A stretch of DNA of 64,000 bases, taken from the NCBI RefSeq assembly GCF_003946265.1, contig NZ_RHNO01000010.1, forward strand, positions 29,727 to 93,726. The letters run 5' to 3'. The DNA is from Levilactobacillus yonginensis. Its GTDB lineage: Bacteria > Bacillota > Bacilli > Lactobacillales > Lactobacillaceae. Position 1 is the stretch's first letter. Every line of letters begins with the position of its first letter. Below are positions 42,107-51,986 of this stretch, one piece after another. A program made the translations under genes and the position numbers. The notes under the pieces are model-generated. The model had not been told where the DNA came from. It ran no database searches and was given only the letters and a program-made list of their open reading frames with translations.

Positions 42107-43735
42107 ATGAAGATCAATTCGGCAGTCAAATTAGGGACAGTCGCAACGTTCGCCGCAGTATTGCTGGCAGCGTGTGGCTCATCCTCAAGCAGTTCCAGCG
42201 AGGCAAGTAAACAAACCTTAAACTGGATGGAAAACTCAGCATTACCATCAATGGACTTATCTACGTCCACCGACGTTGTTTCAGGGGAAACAGAAAACAA
42301 CACCAACGAAGGTTTACTGCGTTTCGGTAAGAACAGTAAGACGCTTCCTGGTGTAGCCAAGAGTTATACCAAGTCTAAAGACGGTAAGACTTACACCTTC
42401 AACTTACGTAAGTCTAACTGGAGTAACGGTGATAAAGTAACCGCTAAAGATTTCGTTTATGCCTGGCAACGCACCGTCAATCCTAAGACCGCTTCACAAT
42501 ATTCTTACATGTATGCGCAAGTTAAGAACGCTAACGCCATCATTGCCAAGAAGAAGCCTGTCTCTAGTTTAGGGGTTAAGGCGGTTGGTGATTACAAGCT
42601 GGTCGTTACCTTAACGCAAGCAACTAGTTACTTCCCAGCACTGGTTGCTAGCCCAATGTTCTTCCCACAAAACCAATCAGTTGTTCAAAAGTACGGTAAG
42701 AAATACGCTACGAACGCTGCCAGCAACGTCTACAACGGCCCATTCAAATTGACTTACTGGACCGGGACGTCTGATAACTGGACCTTGAGCAAAAACACTA
42801 AGTACTGGAACGCAAAGAATGTTAAACTAAAGAAGATCAACTTCAAGACGATGAAGGATCCACAAACTTCATTGAGCCAATACCAGAGTGGCAAGCTTGA
42901 CGCAACTTACTTGAGTGGTCAACAACCAAAGAACTACAAGAACAGTAAGCAATACGTTGAACGGAAGAGTGCTTCAACCTTCTACATTGAATTGAACGAA
43001 AAGAAAGATTCAATGATGAAGAACAAGAAGGCTCGTCAAGCCTTATCATTAGCTATCAACCGGAACCAATTCGTCAACAAGGTCTTAGCCGATGGCTCAA
43101 CTGCTGCGAAGGGCTTAGTATCAACTGGTTTAGCTTCTAAGAACGGCAAAGACTTCAACACTGCAGCCGCTGTTCCTTCCGCTACCACCCAAGACTTGAC
43201 CAAGGCTAAGAAGCTTTGGAAGCAAGCTTTGAAGGAAACCGGTCGGAAGAGCTACTCACTTACCTTGATGGCTGACGATACGCCAGCTGGTAAGAACTCT
43301 GCTGAATTCATCCAAAGTCAATGGGCTAAGTTGGACGGCTTGAAGGTTACCAACAGTAACTTACCATTCAAGACCCGGCTTGCTCGTTCACAAGATGGCC
43401 AGTTCGATGCCGTTATCTCCGCATGGGGTGCCGACTTCCCAGACCCAATCTCATTCTTGTCCCTGTTTACTTCTGGTAACTCATACAACAACGGGAAATG
43501 GGCTTCAAAGAGCTACGACAAGTACGTCAAGGCTGCATCTGGTAAGGATGCTAACAACGCTGACGCTCGTTGGAGTGACATGGTCAACGCACAAAAGACC
43601 ATCTTGGGCGACCAAGGGATCATCCCCGTTTACCAACAAGGTAAAGCACAATTGGTTAAATCCAATGTTAAGGGCTTGATCTACTTCCCAACCGGCGCTA
43701 ACTGGGACTTCAGTTCAGCTTACATTTCTAAGTAA
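42107..43735 (+). CDS. oppA: Oligopeptide-binding lipoprotein OppA, copy 3
   Basis: A 542-aa paralogue with lipobox LLAAC. Its codons are visibly biased toward a small set (for example AAC, AAG, TTA, GGT), more than in copies 1 and 2, suggesting the highest expression. It lies directly upstream of oppBCDF, separated by a hairpin that may let part of the transcripts through. C-terminus YFPTGANWDFSSAYISK. Confidence 0.92.
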   Translation: MKINSAVKLGTVATFAAVLLAACGSSSSSSSEASKQTLNWMENSALPSMDLSTSTDVVSGETENNTNEGLLRFGKNSKTLPGVAKSYTKSKDGKTYTFNLRKSNWSNGDKVTAKDFVYAWQRTVNPKTASQYSYMYAQVKNANAIIAKKKPVSSLGVKAVGDYKLVVTLTQATSYFPALVASPMFFPQNQSVVQKYGKKYATNAASNVYNGPFKLTYWTGTSDNWTLSKNTKYWNAKNVKLKKINFKTMKDPQTSLSQYQSGKLDATYLSGQQPKNYKNSKQYVERKSASTFYIELNEKKDSMMKNKKARQALSLAINRNQFVNKVLADGSTAAKGLVSTGLASKNGKDFNTAAAVPSATTQDLTKAKKLWKQALKETGRKSYSLTLMADDTPAGKNSAEFIQSQWAKLDGLKVTNSNLPFKTRLARSQDGQFDAVISAWGADFPDPISFLSLFTSGNSYNNGKWASKSYDKYVKAASGKDANNADARWSDMVNAQKTILGDQGIIPVYQQGKAQLVKSNVKGLIYFPTGANWDFSSAYISK

Positions 43736-43797
43736 GTCACGTATTAATCAGTTATTACTCGTTGGGTGAGAGCTCAACATAATAAGCTTTATCGGAG

Positions 43798-43831
43798 AGT
43801 AAGGATTGACGCGAAGTTGGTCCTTACTTTT
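43798..43831 (+). terminator. Hairpin between oppA copy 3 and oppB
   Basis: AGTAAGGA/TCCTTACT, then TTTT. Likely a partial terminator giving more receptor than membrane subunits. Confidence 0.65.
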
Positions 43832-43935
43832 CGGTATTATTGCAATCATTTATCATCTTGTTGTTTTCGTGGAGTTTTTGTTAAGTTCAACAACTTAACG
43901 GTAACGAATAAGTCTACTGATTGAGAGGTAAACAA

Positions 43936-44865
43936 ATGGCAAAGTACCTAGCAAAGCGGATCTTTTATCTGGTCCTGACCTTATTCATCGTTATTACCGT
44001 GACGTTCTTCCTAATGAAGTTGTTACCCGGGACGCCACTGACCAACCAAGCTAAATTGTCCAAGAGTCAGATTGCTCTGATTTATGAACAATATGGGTTG
44101 AACAAGCCAGTTTGGCAACAATACCTGCTGTACCTAGCGGGTGCCGTCCGAGGCAACTTCGGAACGTCCTTCCAATTCAGTGACCAACCCGTTTCCTACC
44201 TGTTATCAAGTCGGATCGGACCATCCTTGCAGATTGGGCTGCAAGCCATGATCTTTGGGGTTATCATTGGGATCATCGTTGGTTCATTTGGGGCGATGAA
44301 ACAAAACACGTGGGTTGATACTTCAGCCACGTTCGTATCTATCTTAGGGATTTCTATTCCTTCCTTCGTCTTGGCCGTCTTACTCCAGTACTACCTGGGG
44401 TTAAAGCTTGGCTGGTTCCCAATTGCTGAATGGGGTGGCTTCATCTACACGGTGCTGCCAACCTTAGCGTTGGGCGCGACGCCGTTAGCTGAGTCGGCCC
44501 GGTTCGTCCGAACCGAAATGGTCGACGTGCTCAGTTCGGATTACATCGAACTGGCCAAGGCCAAAGGGCTGAGCCGCACGGGGGTTATTTACCACCATGC
44601 GCTGCGGAACAGTTTGATTCCTTTGATTACGATTGTTGGACCGTTAGCCGTAAACATTATGACTGGGTCGATGGTTGTTGAAAACATCTTCTCCATTCCT
44701 GGTATCGGGGAACAATTCGTCAAGTCCGTCTTGACTAACGATTACCCAACCATCATGGGACTGACCATCATCTATTCATTTATGCTCTGTGTCGTTCTGT
44801 TGTTCACCGATATCCTTTACGGAATCGTTGACCCACGGATTCGGATCACAGGAAAGGCTAACTAG
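43936..44865 (+). CDS. oppB: Oligopeptide ABC importer permease OppB
   Basis: A 309-aa DppB/OppB-type permease with six helices. ATG 43936 (MAKYLAKRIFYLVLTLFIV) follows GAGAGG. The in-frame TTG at 43921 overlaps that site. The EAA loop region is DYIELAKAKGLSRTGVIYHHALRN, and the C-terminus NDYPTIMGLTIIYSFMLCVVLLFTDILYGIVDPRIR is typical. Eleven bp before oppC. Confidence 0.93.
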   Translation: MAKYLAKRIFYLVLTLFIVITVTFFLMKLLPGTPLTNQAKLSKSQIALIYEQYGLNKPVWQQYLLYLAGAVRGNFGTSFQFSDQPVSYLLSSRIGPSLQIGLQAMIFGVIIGIIVGSFGAMKQNTWVDTSATFVSILGISIPSFVLAVLLQYYLGLKLGWFPIAEWGGFIYTVLPTLALGATPLAESARFVRTEMVDVLSSDYIELAKAKGLSRTGVIYHHALRNSLIPLITIVGPLAVNIMTGSMVVENIFSIPGIGEQFVKSVLTNDYPTIMGLTIIYSFMLCVVLLFTDILYGIVDPRIRITGKAN

Positions 44866-44876
44866 GAGGTAAATAA

Positions 44877-45902
44877 ATGGCAGATACAGTAAAACTCCCT
44901 GAAGATAGCTTTAAGCCGATTTCGGCCGATGACCGGTCGGCGTTAGACAGTGAAAAAATTGCGGCACCTTCTTTAACTTTCGCCCAAGATGCATGGCGGC
45001 GGTTACGGAAGAACAAAGGGGCTTGGATCTCATTGATTGTGCTGGCCATCGTGTTCATCATGGCCTTCGGTTCAATCTTTGTTTCACCGCACAATCCCAA
45101 CGCCGTTAATCCTTCCTACGCCAACTTACCATCTAAGATTCCCGGCATCGGTATCAATGGGTTCAACGGGACCTTAGTTCAAGCTGGTCAACGGGTCGAC
45201 GCCTACAAACAAGCAGGCGCTTCAAACTTACATTACATCATGGGAACCGACTACTTAGGTCGGGACCTGTTCTCTCGGGTCCTTTACGGGACACGGATTT
45301 CTCTGATCATCGCGTTAGTCGCGACCCTCTTTGACTTAACGATTGGGGTCACGTACGGGATGTTCTCAGGATGGAAGGGTGGTCGGATTGATACCATCAT
45401 GCAACGGATCATTGAAATCATCCTGTCCATCCCTAACTTAGTTGTGATTGTGTTACTGATCTTGATCCTGAAACCAGGGATGACCTCGATCATCATCGCC
45501 ATCGCGCTGACATCCTGGACCAACATGGCCCGGCTAGTCCGAGCGCAGACGATGGAGTTAAAGGAGCAGGAATTCATCCTAGCGGCGAGAACGCTGGGAG
45601 AACGGCCGATGCAGATTGCCTTTAAACACCTGCTCCCGAACTTGTCGAGTGTGATCATCATCAACACGATGTTCACGATTCCCAACGCCATCTTCTTCGA
45701 AGCCACCTTGTCCTACATTGGGATTGGGATTTCCTCACCACAGGCTTCACTAGGGACGTTGTTGAACGATGGGCAGAAGAACTTCCAGTTCTTACCATAT
45801 CAAATGTGGTGGCCAGCTCTGGTCCTTTCCATCATCATGTTAGCCTTTAACCTCTTAGGTGATGGCTTACGGGATGCCTTTGACCCACGGACGAAAGAGT
45901 AG
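44877..45902 (+). CDS. oppC: Oligopeptide ABC importer permease OppC
   Basis: A 341-aa partner permease with the N-terminal cytoplasmic extension seen in OppC (SFKPISADDRSALDSEKIAAPSLTFAQDAWRRLRKNK) and an EAA loop QEFILAARTLGERPMQIAFKHLLPN. It is 13 bp before oppD. AGGAGG precedes the ATG. Confidence 0.93.
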   Translation: MADTVKLPEDSFKPISADDRSALDSEKIAAPSLTFAQDAWRRLRKNKGAWISLIVLAIVFIMAFGSIFVSPHNPNAVNPSYANLPSKIPGIGINGFNGTLVQAGQRVDAYKQAGASNLHYIMGTDYLGRDLFSRVLYGTRISLIIALVATLFDLTIGVTYGMFSGWKGGRIDTIMQRIIEIILSIPNLVVIVLLILILKPGMTSIIIAIALTSWTNMARLVRAQTMELKEQEFILAARTLGERPMQIAFKHLLPNLSSVIIINTMFTIPNAIFFEATLSYIGIGISSPQASLGTLLNDGQKNFQFLPYQMWWPALVLSIIMLAFNLLGDGLRDAFDPRTKE

Positions 45903-45915
45903 GTGAAGTAACGTC

Positions 45916-47016
45916 ATGGAGAACGAAAAAAACATTTTGGAAGTACGCAACCTTCAAGTAAATTTCAAAACTTATGCCGGTGACGTTAAGGCTATTCGGG
46001 ACGTGAGTTTTGATTTACGTAAAGGTGAAACCCTGGCTATCGTTGGTGAATCTGGTTCTGGTAAGTCCGTTACAACGCGGACTATCATGGGCCTGAACGC
46101 CTCCAACGCTGACATTGCTAGTGGGACAATCAAGTACAAGGGCGACGACCTCTTAAAGAAGTCAGAAAAGGAAATGGAAGCCATTCGGGGACAAGATATC
46201 GCCGAAATCTTCCAAGACCCAATGACGTCCTTGGACCCAACCATGAAGATCGGTCGGCAGATTGCTGAACCCCTGATGGTTCATAAGGGTATGAAGAAAG
46301 AAAAAGCCTTGGCGCAAGCCTTGGAAATGATGAAATTAGTTGGGATCACTGACGCCGAAAACCGGATCAATGATTATCCGCACCAATTCTCTGGTGGGAT
46401 GCGGCAACGGATCGTGATTGCGATTGCGTTGGTCAACTACCCAGAAATTCTGATTGCCGATGAACCAACGACCGCTTTGGACGTGACGATTCAGGCACAA
46501 ATTTTGAACTTGATGAAGGAATTACAAGACAAAATTTCAACCTCCATCATTTTCATCACTCATGACTTGGGTGTTGTGGCTGGGATGGCCGACCGGGTTG
46601 CCGTTATGTACGCGGGTAAAATCGTGGAATACGGAACGGTCGATGAAATCTTCTACAACCCGAAGCACCCGTACACGTGGGGCCTGTTGAGCTCGATGCC
46701 AACCATGGATACTGGTGGCGATGAATTGCCATCAATTCCTGGGACGCCACCTGACTTATTGGACCCACCAAAGGGGGACGCTTTCGCCGCCCGGAACGCG
46801 TACGCTTTGAAGATCGACACCGAGAAGGAACCACCTTTCTTCAAGGTTTCCGATACGCATTACGCTGCGACTTGGTTGATGCATCCGGATGCACCTGAAG
46901 TTACGCCGCCCGCACAAATCGTGGAACGGCAAAAGAAGTACGCTGAGATGCAATCCAAGTTGGTACAAACGCAACGGACAACTAGTCCGGTTGAAGAAGA
47001 GGAGGAACAGCAATAA
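45916..47016 (+). CDS. oppD: Oligopeptide ABC importer ATPase OppD
   Basis: A 366-aa ATPase. Walker A GESGSGKSV, signature FSGGMRQR, Walker B ILIADEPTTALDVT, switch His FITHDLGVV. The C-terminal oligopeptide domain is present, though it lacks the usual full Cys cluster for an iron-sulphur site that some OppD proteins carry. Ends in an acidic tail (EEEEEQQ). Stop and oppF start share a base (TAATG), so translation is coupled. Confidence 0.93.
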   Translation: MENEKNILEVRNLQVNFKTYAGDVKAIRDVSFDLRKGETLAIVGESGSGKSVTTRTIMGLNASNADIASGTIKYKGDDLLKKSEKEMEAIRGQDIAEIFQDPMTSLDPTMKIGRQIAEPLMVHKGMKKEKALAQALEMMKLVGITDAENRINDYPHQFSGGMRQRIVIAIALVNYPEILIADEPTTALDVTIQAQILNLMKELQDKISTSIIFITHDLGVVAGMADRVAVMYAGKIVEYGTVDEIFYNPKHPYTWGLLSSMPTMDTGGDELPSIPGTPPDLLDPPKGDAFAARNAYALKIDTEKEPPFFKVSDTHYAATWLMHPDAPEVTPPAQIVERQKKYAEMQSKLVQTQRTTSPVEEEEEQQ

Positions 47017-47975
47017 TGGACTACGAAAATGCCGAGAAAATCCTCGAGGTCAAGCACCTCAAACAATACTTCAACGTGGGCAAGAAGGATGAAGTCCGGG
47101 CCGTTGATGATATCTCCTTTGATATCTACAAGGGTGAAACCTTTGGGCTTGTTGGTGAATCCGGTTCTGGGAAGACCACGACCGGACGGGCCATCATTCA
47201 CTTGTACGAACCAACGTCTGGTGAAATCCTGTTCAACGGGAAGAACGTCGATAACTTTAAGAGTAAGTCTGACCAACGTGAGTTCCGTCAGGACATGCAG
47301 ATGATCTTCCAAGATCCCTACGCTTCACTGAACCCCCGGATGAAGGTCAAGGACATTGTGGCTGAAGGAATTGATATCAACCACTTGGCCAAAGACGATG
47401 CCGACCGTTCCAAGCGGGTGGAAGACCTGTTGGAAACCGTTGGGTTGAACAAAGACCACTCCAGTCGTTACCCCCACGAATTCTCTGGTGGGCAACGGCA
47501 ACGGATCGGGATTGCACGGGCCTTAGCCGTGGATCCTAAGTTCGTGATTGCCGATGAACCAATCTCCGCTTTGGACGTTTCCATTCAAGCCCAAGTGGTT
47601 AACTTGATGAAGAAGCTCCAGCGGGAACAGGGCTTAACGTACCTGTTCATCGCCCATGACCTCTCCATGGTGAAGTACATCTCCGATCGAATCGGGGTTA
47701 TGCACTACGGCCGGATGTTGGAAATCGCCGACTCTGACGAAATCTACGCCCACCCACTGCACGACTACACCAAGAGTTTGCTGTCCGCCGTCCCAATTCC
47801 TGATCCAGAGTTCGAACGGACTCGTGAGGAAATTTCGTACGACGGTTCCGGTGAAAATGATGGGAAGGAACGTCACTTAGTTGAAATTTCTCCTCGTCAC
47901 TGGGTTCGAGCTGCCGAAGATGAAATCGACATGTACACCAAGCGGGCACATGCCGCATCTTTAATTCACGATTAG
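47016..47975 (+). CDS. oppF: Oligopeptide ABC importer ATPase OppF
   Basis: A 319-aa ATPase, partner of OppD. Walker A GESGSGKTT, signature FSGGQRQR, Walker B FVIADEPISALDVS, switch His IAHDLSMV. Last gene of the opp operon, followed by a strong terminator at 47981. Confidence 0.93.
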   Translation: MDYENAEKILEVKHLKQYFNVGKKDEVRAVDDISFDIYKGETFGLVGESGSGKTTTGRAIIHLYEPTSGEILFNGKNVDNFKSKSDQREFRQDMQMIFQDPYASLNPRMKVKDIVAEGIDINHLAKDDADRSKRVEDLLETVGLNKDHSSRYPHEFSGGQRQRIGIARALAVDPKFVIADEPISALDVSIQAQVVNLMKKLQREQGLTYLFIAHDLSMVKYISDRIGVMHYGRMLEIADSDEIYAHPLHDYTKSLLSAVPIPDPEFERTREEISYDGSGENDGKERHLVEISPRHWVRAAEDEIDMYTKRAHAASLIHD

Positions 47976-47980
47976 TCTTT

Positions 47981-48016
47981 AAAAGACAACCAGCGTTTTT
48001 TGTTGGTTGTCTTTTT
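47981..48016 (+). terminator. Terminator of opp operon
   Basis: AAAAGACAACCA/TGGTTGTCTTTT type stem (one internal mismatch region), then T. Confidence 0.88.
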
Positions 48017-48040
48017 GTTTTGTGTGGGTGTTCGTGAGTG

Positions 48041-48227
48041 TCCGCCTTCGGTGGCCAAGATTGGGGGCGGCTGTGGGGACCGGAGCGAGCCAGAGTGCGG
48101 TCTCGCTCCTCGACTGAGAGCCGCGGACAACCCACCGCGTCTCCCAGCTCGTCCCACGCTGTAATCGCACCTAGAACGCGCGATAACACCGTTGACACAG
48201 CCGCCCCCAATCTCGGCCACCTGCGGC
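48041..48227 (+). repeat. Cloverleaf repeat, class I, copy S (+ orientation)
   Basis: Closing arms 48051-48075 and 48196-48220 pair at 24 of 25, the longest stem in the window. Confidence 0.92.
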
Positions 48228-48333
48228 TTACACTTGTCGCTGAATTTGAACGTGGTGGCTGGTTGGCTTTTAAAGACAGCGGTAACGGCCTGTCTGATAG
48301 GCGTGGGAAAGACGGCAAGGGTGTCCGCCGTTA

Positions 48334-48520
48334 TCCGCCTCCAGTGACCAAGACTGGCGACTGCTGTGGGGACCGGAGCGAGCCACAGTGCGGTCTCGCT
48401 CCTCGACTGGGAGCCACGGACAACCCACCGCGTCTCCCAGCTCGTCCCACGCTGTAATCGCGCCTAAGACGCTCGATAACACCGTCGACACAGCCACCCC
48501 CAATCTCGGCCACCTGCGGC
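48334..48520 (+). repeat. Cloverleaf repeat, class I, copy T (+ orientation)
   Basis: A near-duplicate of copy S 293 bp away, identical over most internal arms and the right arm. The left arm 48344-48368 has drifted and pairs with 48489-48513 at only 18 of 25. Confidence 0.9.
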
Positions 48521-48674
48521 TTACACTTGTCGCTGAACTAAACGTGGTGGTTACTTATCAAATCAGTCCTAACCGGTTGCGTGTGCTTATGTGACGGTTC
48601 GCTAAACGTCGTAAAGGGATTGGTCACACTGCTGGTGCGTGTGGACAATTACGATGGAATCATTAACAGACACT

Positions 48675-48718
48675 AAAAAAAAAGCTACCCGCTCACAAGT
48701 GTTTCGTGAGGGGTAGCT
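48675..48718 (-). terminator. Terminator reading leftward
   Basis: AGCTACCC.CTCAC/GTGAG.GGGTAGCT with nine T on the minus strand. The only leftward gene upstream is the phosphatase at 49026, so its transcript would carry repeat U. Confidence 0.8.
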
Positions 48719-48825
48719 GTTTGTGTGTATTCTCTAAAAATAACTGATTCGTGAACAAGTGAGTAGTTAGTTGTTGGTTCAACAAGTTGATGGTCATAAC
48801 CAATGTTGTTTGTAGGAACTAACGT

Positions 48826-49014
48826 AGCCACAGGCCGTCAGGGCGGGTGGCCGCAGTGACGGTGGCGTTAGCTCGGTGGTTCTCCGAGGTTACGCCACGG
48901 GACGAGCTTGGAAACTCGGTGGTCTTCCGAGGTTTCAAGTCGAGCCGGAGGACCGGTTCTCCGGCCGGAGGCGGTCCCCACAGCGGGCGCCCGCCCTGGC
49001 GGCCGAAGGCGGCC
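48826..49014 (-). repeat. Cloverleaf repeat, class I, copy U (- orientation)
   Basis: Closing arms 48833-48854 and 48983-49004 pair at 19 of 22. Lies 12 bp after the phosphatase stop and before its terminator. Closely mirrors copy V. Confidence 0.92.
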
Positions 49015-49025
49015 ATTGTTATAAA

Positions 49026-49685
49026 CTACTTAAGTTTACCCTCAGTATTGTTGTAGAAATCAACGTGATACTGGCCGTCGGTGACCGTCAGCTTGGTGAT
49101 ACTGCCGTTGTCGACCGGAACGGAGATGTCGATCTTGTCAGAAAACTTGGACACGATACTCCGGATGGTCGTACTGTGTGTCGCAATCAGCACCTTGTCA
49201 CCGTCCGCAGCATTGGCCACGGCACGGTCTAAACCGGGCTGGAGGCGGGCCCAGTAGGTGGCGTTATCTTCAGCGTCACCGTAAGGGTCTTGTGCCCGGA
49301 ACATGTCCTTAGTCTTTTCAATGGTCAGCTTGGCGATCATGGCGTTGAAGGAATCTAACCCAACTGGTGATCCCAGCGTGTGCCAGGTGAAGCTGGTGTC
49401 GAGGCCTTCAAAGAAACCAAAGTTTTCTTCCCGAAAGGCGGGTTCCGTGGTCAAAGCCACTGGTGTACTGTTAGCAGCTAAAATGCTCTTAGCCGTATTT
49501 TGCGCCCGCGTTGTGTCACTGGCGTAAGCTGCTGCAAATGGAATGTGTGCTAACCGCTCGCCGGCGCGCTTGGCGTCTGCGATTCCCTTATCGGTCAGCG
49601 GGGAGTCGGACCACCCTTGAATCCGGTGGTATTTATTTAAAAAGGTTTGGCCGTGCCGCACCAAATATAGGTCAACTGTTGCCAT
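49026..49685 (-). CDS. Histidine phosphatase family protein (phosphoglycerate mutase-like)
   Basis: A 219-aa enzyme with the phospho-His motif LVRHGQT near the N-terminus and the second catalytic His in IATHSTTIRSI. ATG 49685 (MATVDLYLVRHGQTF) follows AAAGGAGA by 6-7 bases. An in-frame start at 49787 is possible but has no site and adds a sequence atypical of the family. It lacks the features of glycolytic GpmA, so it is a general phosphatase. Substrate unknown. Confidence 0.88.
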   Translation of the reverse strand: MATVDLYLVRHGQTFLNKYHRIQGWSDSPLTDKGIADAKRAGERLAHIPFAAAYASDTTRAQNTAKSILAANSTPVALTTEPAFREENFGFFEGLDTSFTWHTLGSPVGLDSFNAMIAKLTIEKTKDMFRAQDPYGDAEDNATYWARLQPGLDRAVANAADGDKVLIATHSTTIRSIVSKFSDKIDISVPVDNGSITKLTVTDGQYHVDFYNNTEGKLK

Positions 49686-49797
49686 CTCAATCTCTCCTTT
49701 GCGTGTCTTGAAGCTGAAGCGGGTGGCCAATTGCTGGTCACCCCGGGGCCTGGCAAATAAAACTGCCAAGCTCGCACTGGTTAACATCTTACCAGTT

Positions 49798-51654
49798 CTA
49801 GTTGAGGATGCCTAGTTCGCGCCGAATTTCACGAGCCTTTTCGGGCGTACTGGTGAAGATTATGCGGTCATTGAATTTCAAAGTGGTAGCGCCGGTTGGT
49901 CGAACAAAGTGACCGCCCCGGAAAATCTGGCTGATGGTAACGTCGCCGACAAAGTCCAGACTGTGGATGGCTTGATCCGTGTAGCGGCGGTTGCGGAGGG
50001 CCACTTCGTAGACGGCCGAGGTCGAGGAGGTCAGCAGGCGTAGCGTCGTTGGCGTTTCGATCAGGCTTCTGAGCATTGCGATATTGACATTCGGCGTGTT
50101 GTAGACTTCGATGCCTAAGTCAATCAGCTCATCTTCCCGTTCATCCAGAATGTTGCGGTCTTCGAAGCGGGCAATGACCCGATTGACACCATAAGCTTTA
50201 GCAGCCTTGGCCAACTCAAAATTCTTAGTGGCGTTGAAGTGGCCGAGCACCACGATATCAGCGTCGAAGGCGTCCTTTTGCTCGGCGTCGGCGACCTCCA
50301 GGGAGTCTAAGAGTTCTACGTTGACTTCCGAGTTATAAGTCTTGTAGTTGGCGGCCTTGTCGGTGTACATGGTGATGTCGTACCAACTATCGGCTAACTG
50401 TTGAGCCACGGGAACCGTGAGGAGGTTGGTGCCAATGAAGTGGACCGTTGATTTTTTGAGATCCTCGGCCTCGGCGGAGTAGCCGGTGTTGAACAGGAGT
50501 GGTCCCAGCACACAGGTCAAAATGGCGGCCAGCAGGAAGGCGCCAGACTGTTGGGGCGTGACGACCTTCATCGTTTTGGCGACTTGCAAGACGGCCAGCA
50601 CCATGGTGATCGTGGTGGCGGTAATTGCCGTGCCAGCGAAGGCGTTGCTCCGTTTGAAACGCAACCGAAGGACAAAGTAGACCCCAACCTTAGCTAACAG
50701 GTAAGCCGCAAAGAATGCTGGAATCAGTAGCAGGGTGGCTGGGTCTGCCAGCAGCGTCCGCAGATTCAGCTCGGCGCCGCTCATCATGAAGAAGATGGGA
50801 ATGAAGAAGCCGTAGCCAATCCCGTCTAGGCGCACACGGGTGTCCTCCTGCGGCTGGAGCAGCTTCATCACAATACCAGCCACGAAGGCGCCCAGAATTC
50901 CCTCAGCCCCCACGGATTCGGCAATGACGACCATACTAAAGATAAGGAAGAAGGCCAGTCGGATGTCAAGCTGGGTGGTGGACTTGTTGATGGACTCGAA
51001 AAAGGTAAAGAAGGGCTTGAACCGACGGAACAGGACCCCAGCGGCCAAGAAGACTAACAGGAGGAGCCACAGGGATTTACTGCTGTTGCCGAAGACCGAG
51101 GCGTAGATGGTCAACGAAAACAGGGGCACGATTTCCCCCAGAGCCGCAATCAAGAGGACGGTTTGGCCAAAGGGTTTACTCAGGAGCTCCTTTTCCTTGA
51201 GCGTGGCAATGACGATACCTAACGAAATGGTCATGAAGATGATGGCGGCCAACCAGGGATCCTTGAAAAGACCGGTCCACTGGCAAATGAAGCCCAGTAG
51301 CAGGGCGCAAACGATGATGACCGCGTAGCTGGTGACCGCTAAGAAAACGGGTGAATAGCGCGGGGCGCTCCCGGCAACTTTGGCGGCCAGTGGGGTTTGC
51401 GGGCGTTTACGACGGCCGAATAGGCTGAAATCAATTTCCATCCCACTCAGAAACATCAGAAAGATGACCCCCGTGTTTGATAAGAGACTTAACGTATTGT
51501 TGCTGTGGACAACGTTTAAAATGCTGGGTCCTAACAGGATACCCACGAGGATTTCCACGACGGCGGTCGGTAGTACGGTGAGCTTGAATTTCGCCATGAC
51601 TAGCGGCGTGACCAACGCGGCGGTTAAGATAATTAATAAGGAAACTTGGTCCAT
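49798..51654 (-). CDS. KefB-type cation:proton antiporter with TrkA-N domain
   Basis: A 618-aa CPA2 exchanger. Twelve or so helices occupy residues 1-390 (LVGILLGPSILNVV, GAFVAGIVMK). A soluble nucleotide-binding TrkA-N region (HFIGTNLLTVPVAQQLAD...) and a C-terminal TrkA-C-like part ending in DRIIFTSTPEKAREIRRELG follow. It probably exports K+ or Na+ in exchange for protons under nucleotide control. GGAGGTGAAACT precedes the ATG. Confidence 0.9.
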   Translation of the reverse strand: MDQVSLLIILTAALVTPLVMAKFKLTVLPTAVVEILVGILLGPSILNVVHSNNTLSLLSNTGVIFLMFLSGMEIDFSLFGRRKRPQTPLAAKVAGSAPRYSPVFLAVTSYAVIIVCALLLGFICQWTGLFKDPWLAAIIFMTISLGIVIATLKEKELLSKPFGQTVLLIAALGEIVPLFSLTIYASVFGNSSKSLWLLLLVFLAAGVLFRRFKPFFTFFESINKSTTQLDIRLAFFLIFSMVVIAESVGAEGILGAFVAGIVMKLLQPQEDTRVRLDGIGYGFFIPIFFMMSGAELNLRTLLADPATLLLIPAFFAAYLLAKVGVYFVLRLRFKRSNAFAGTAITATTITMVLAVLQVAKTMKVVTPQQSGAFLLAAILTCVLGPLLFNTGYSAEAEDLKKSTVHFIGTNLLTVPVAQQLADSWYDITMYTDKAANYKTYNSEVNVELLDSLEVADAEQKDAFDADIVVLGHFNATKNFELAKAAKAYGVNRVIARFEDRNILDEREDELIDLGIEVYNTPNVNIAMLRSLIETPTTLRLLTSSTSAVYEVALRNRRYTDQAIHSLDFVGDVTISQIFRGGHFVRPTGATTLKFNDRIIFTSTPEKAREIRRELGILN

Positions 51655-51986
51655 AGTTTCACCTCCGAAAAAAGTTCTCCCTTATTATAGCAAACCTGGG
51701 AAAAACTAACTGGATTCACGCCGGGCGGAATGCTTTATTTATAGGCTGAATTAGTGTAAAATTGAAAGTCGAATTATCATGGATAACGTCTGCAAGGGTG
51801 CGGTGGGGCCAGTGTCACGGGTCGGTCGGCTGGGTGAATTTTTGCTTAACCGATAATCAATTTGTGGCTAATAATGATGTGACCACTTAGGGATTGACCC
51901 AGTGGGGACATTCGTGGGCTCACCACGGCTTAAGCGGCGTATCCCGTTTCAACGTTTGTTGTTTAGTTAATCGAGGAGGGATTGGC
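51655..51986 (+). other. Intergenic region before helD
   Basis: About 330 bp between divergent genes. TGTAAAAT near 51755 could be a -10, but no -35 fits. No repeat element and no ORF of its own: an open frame from 51894 is only the upstream extension of helD. Confidence 0.35.

Noticed and set aside
48038..48520. Open frames of up to 139 codons crossing the repeats
   Set aside because: They follow the palindromic GC-rich elements on both strands, lack ribosome binding sites and have Arg/Ser/Pro-rich nonsense composition.
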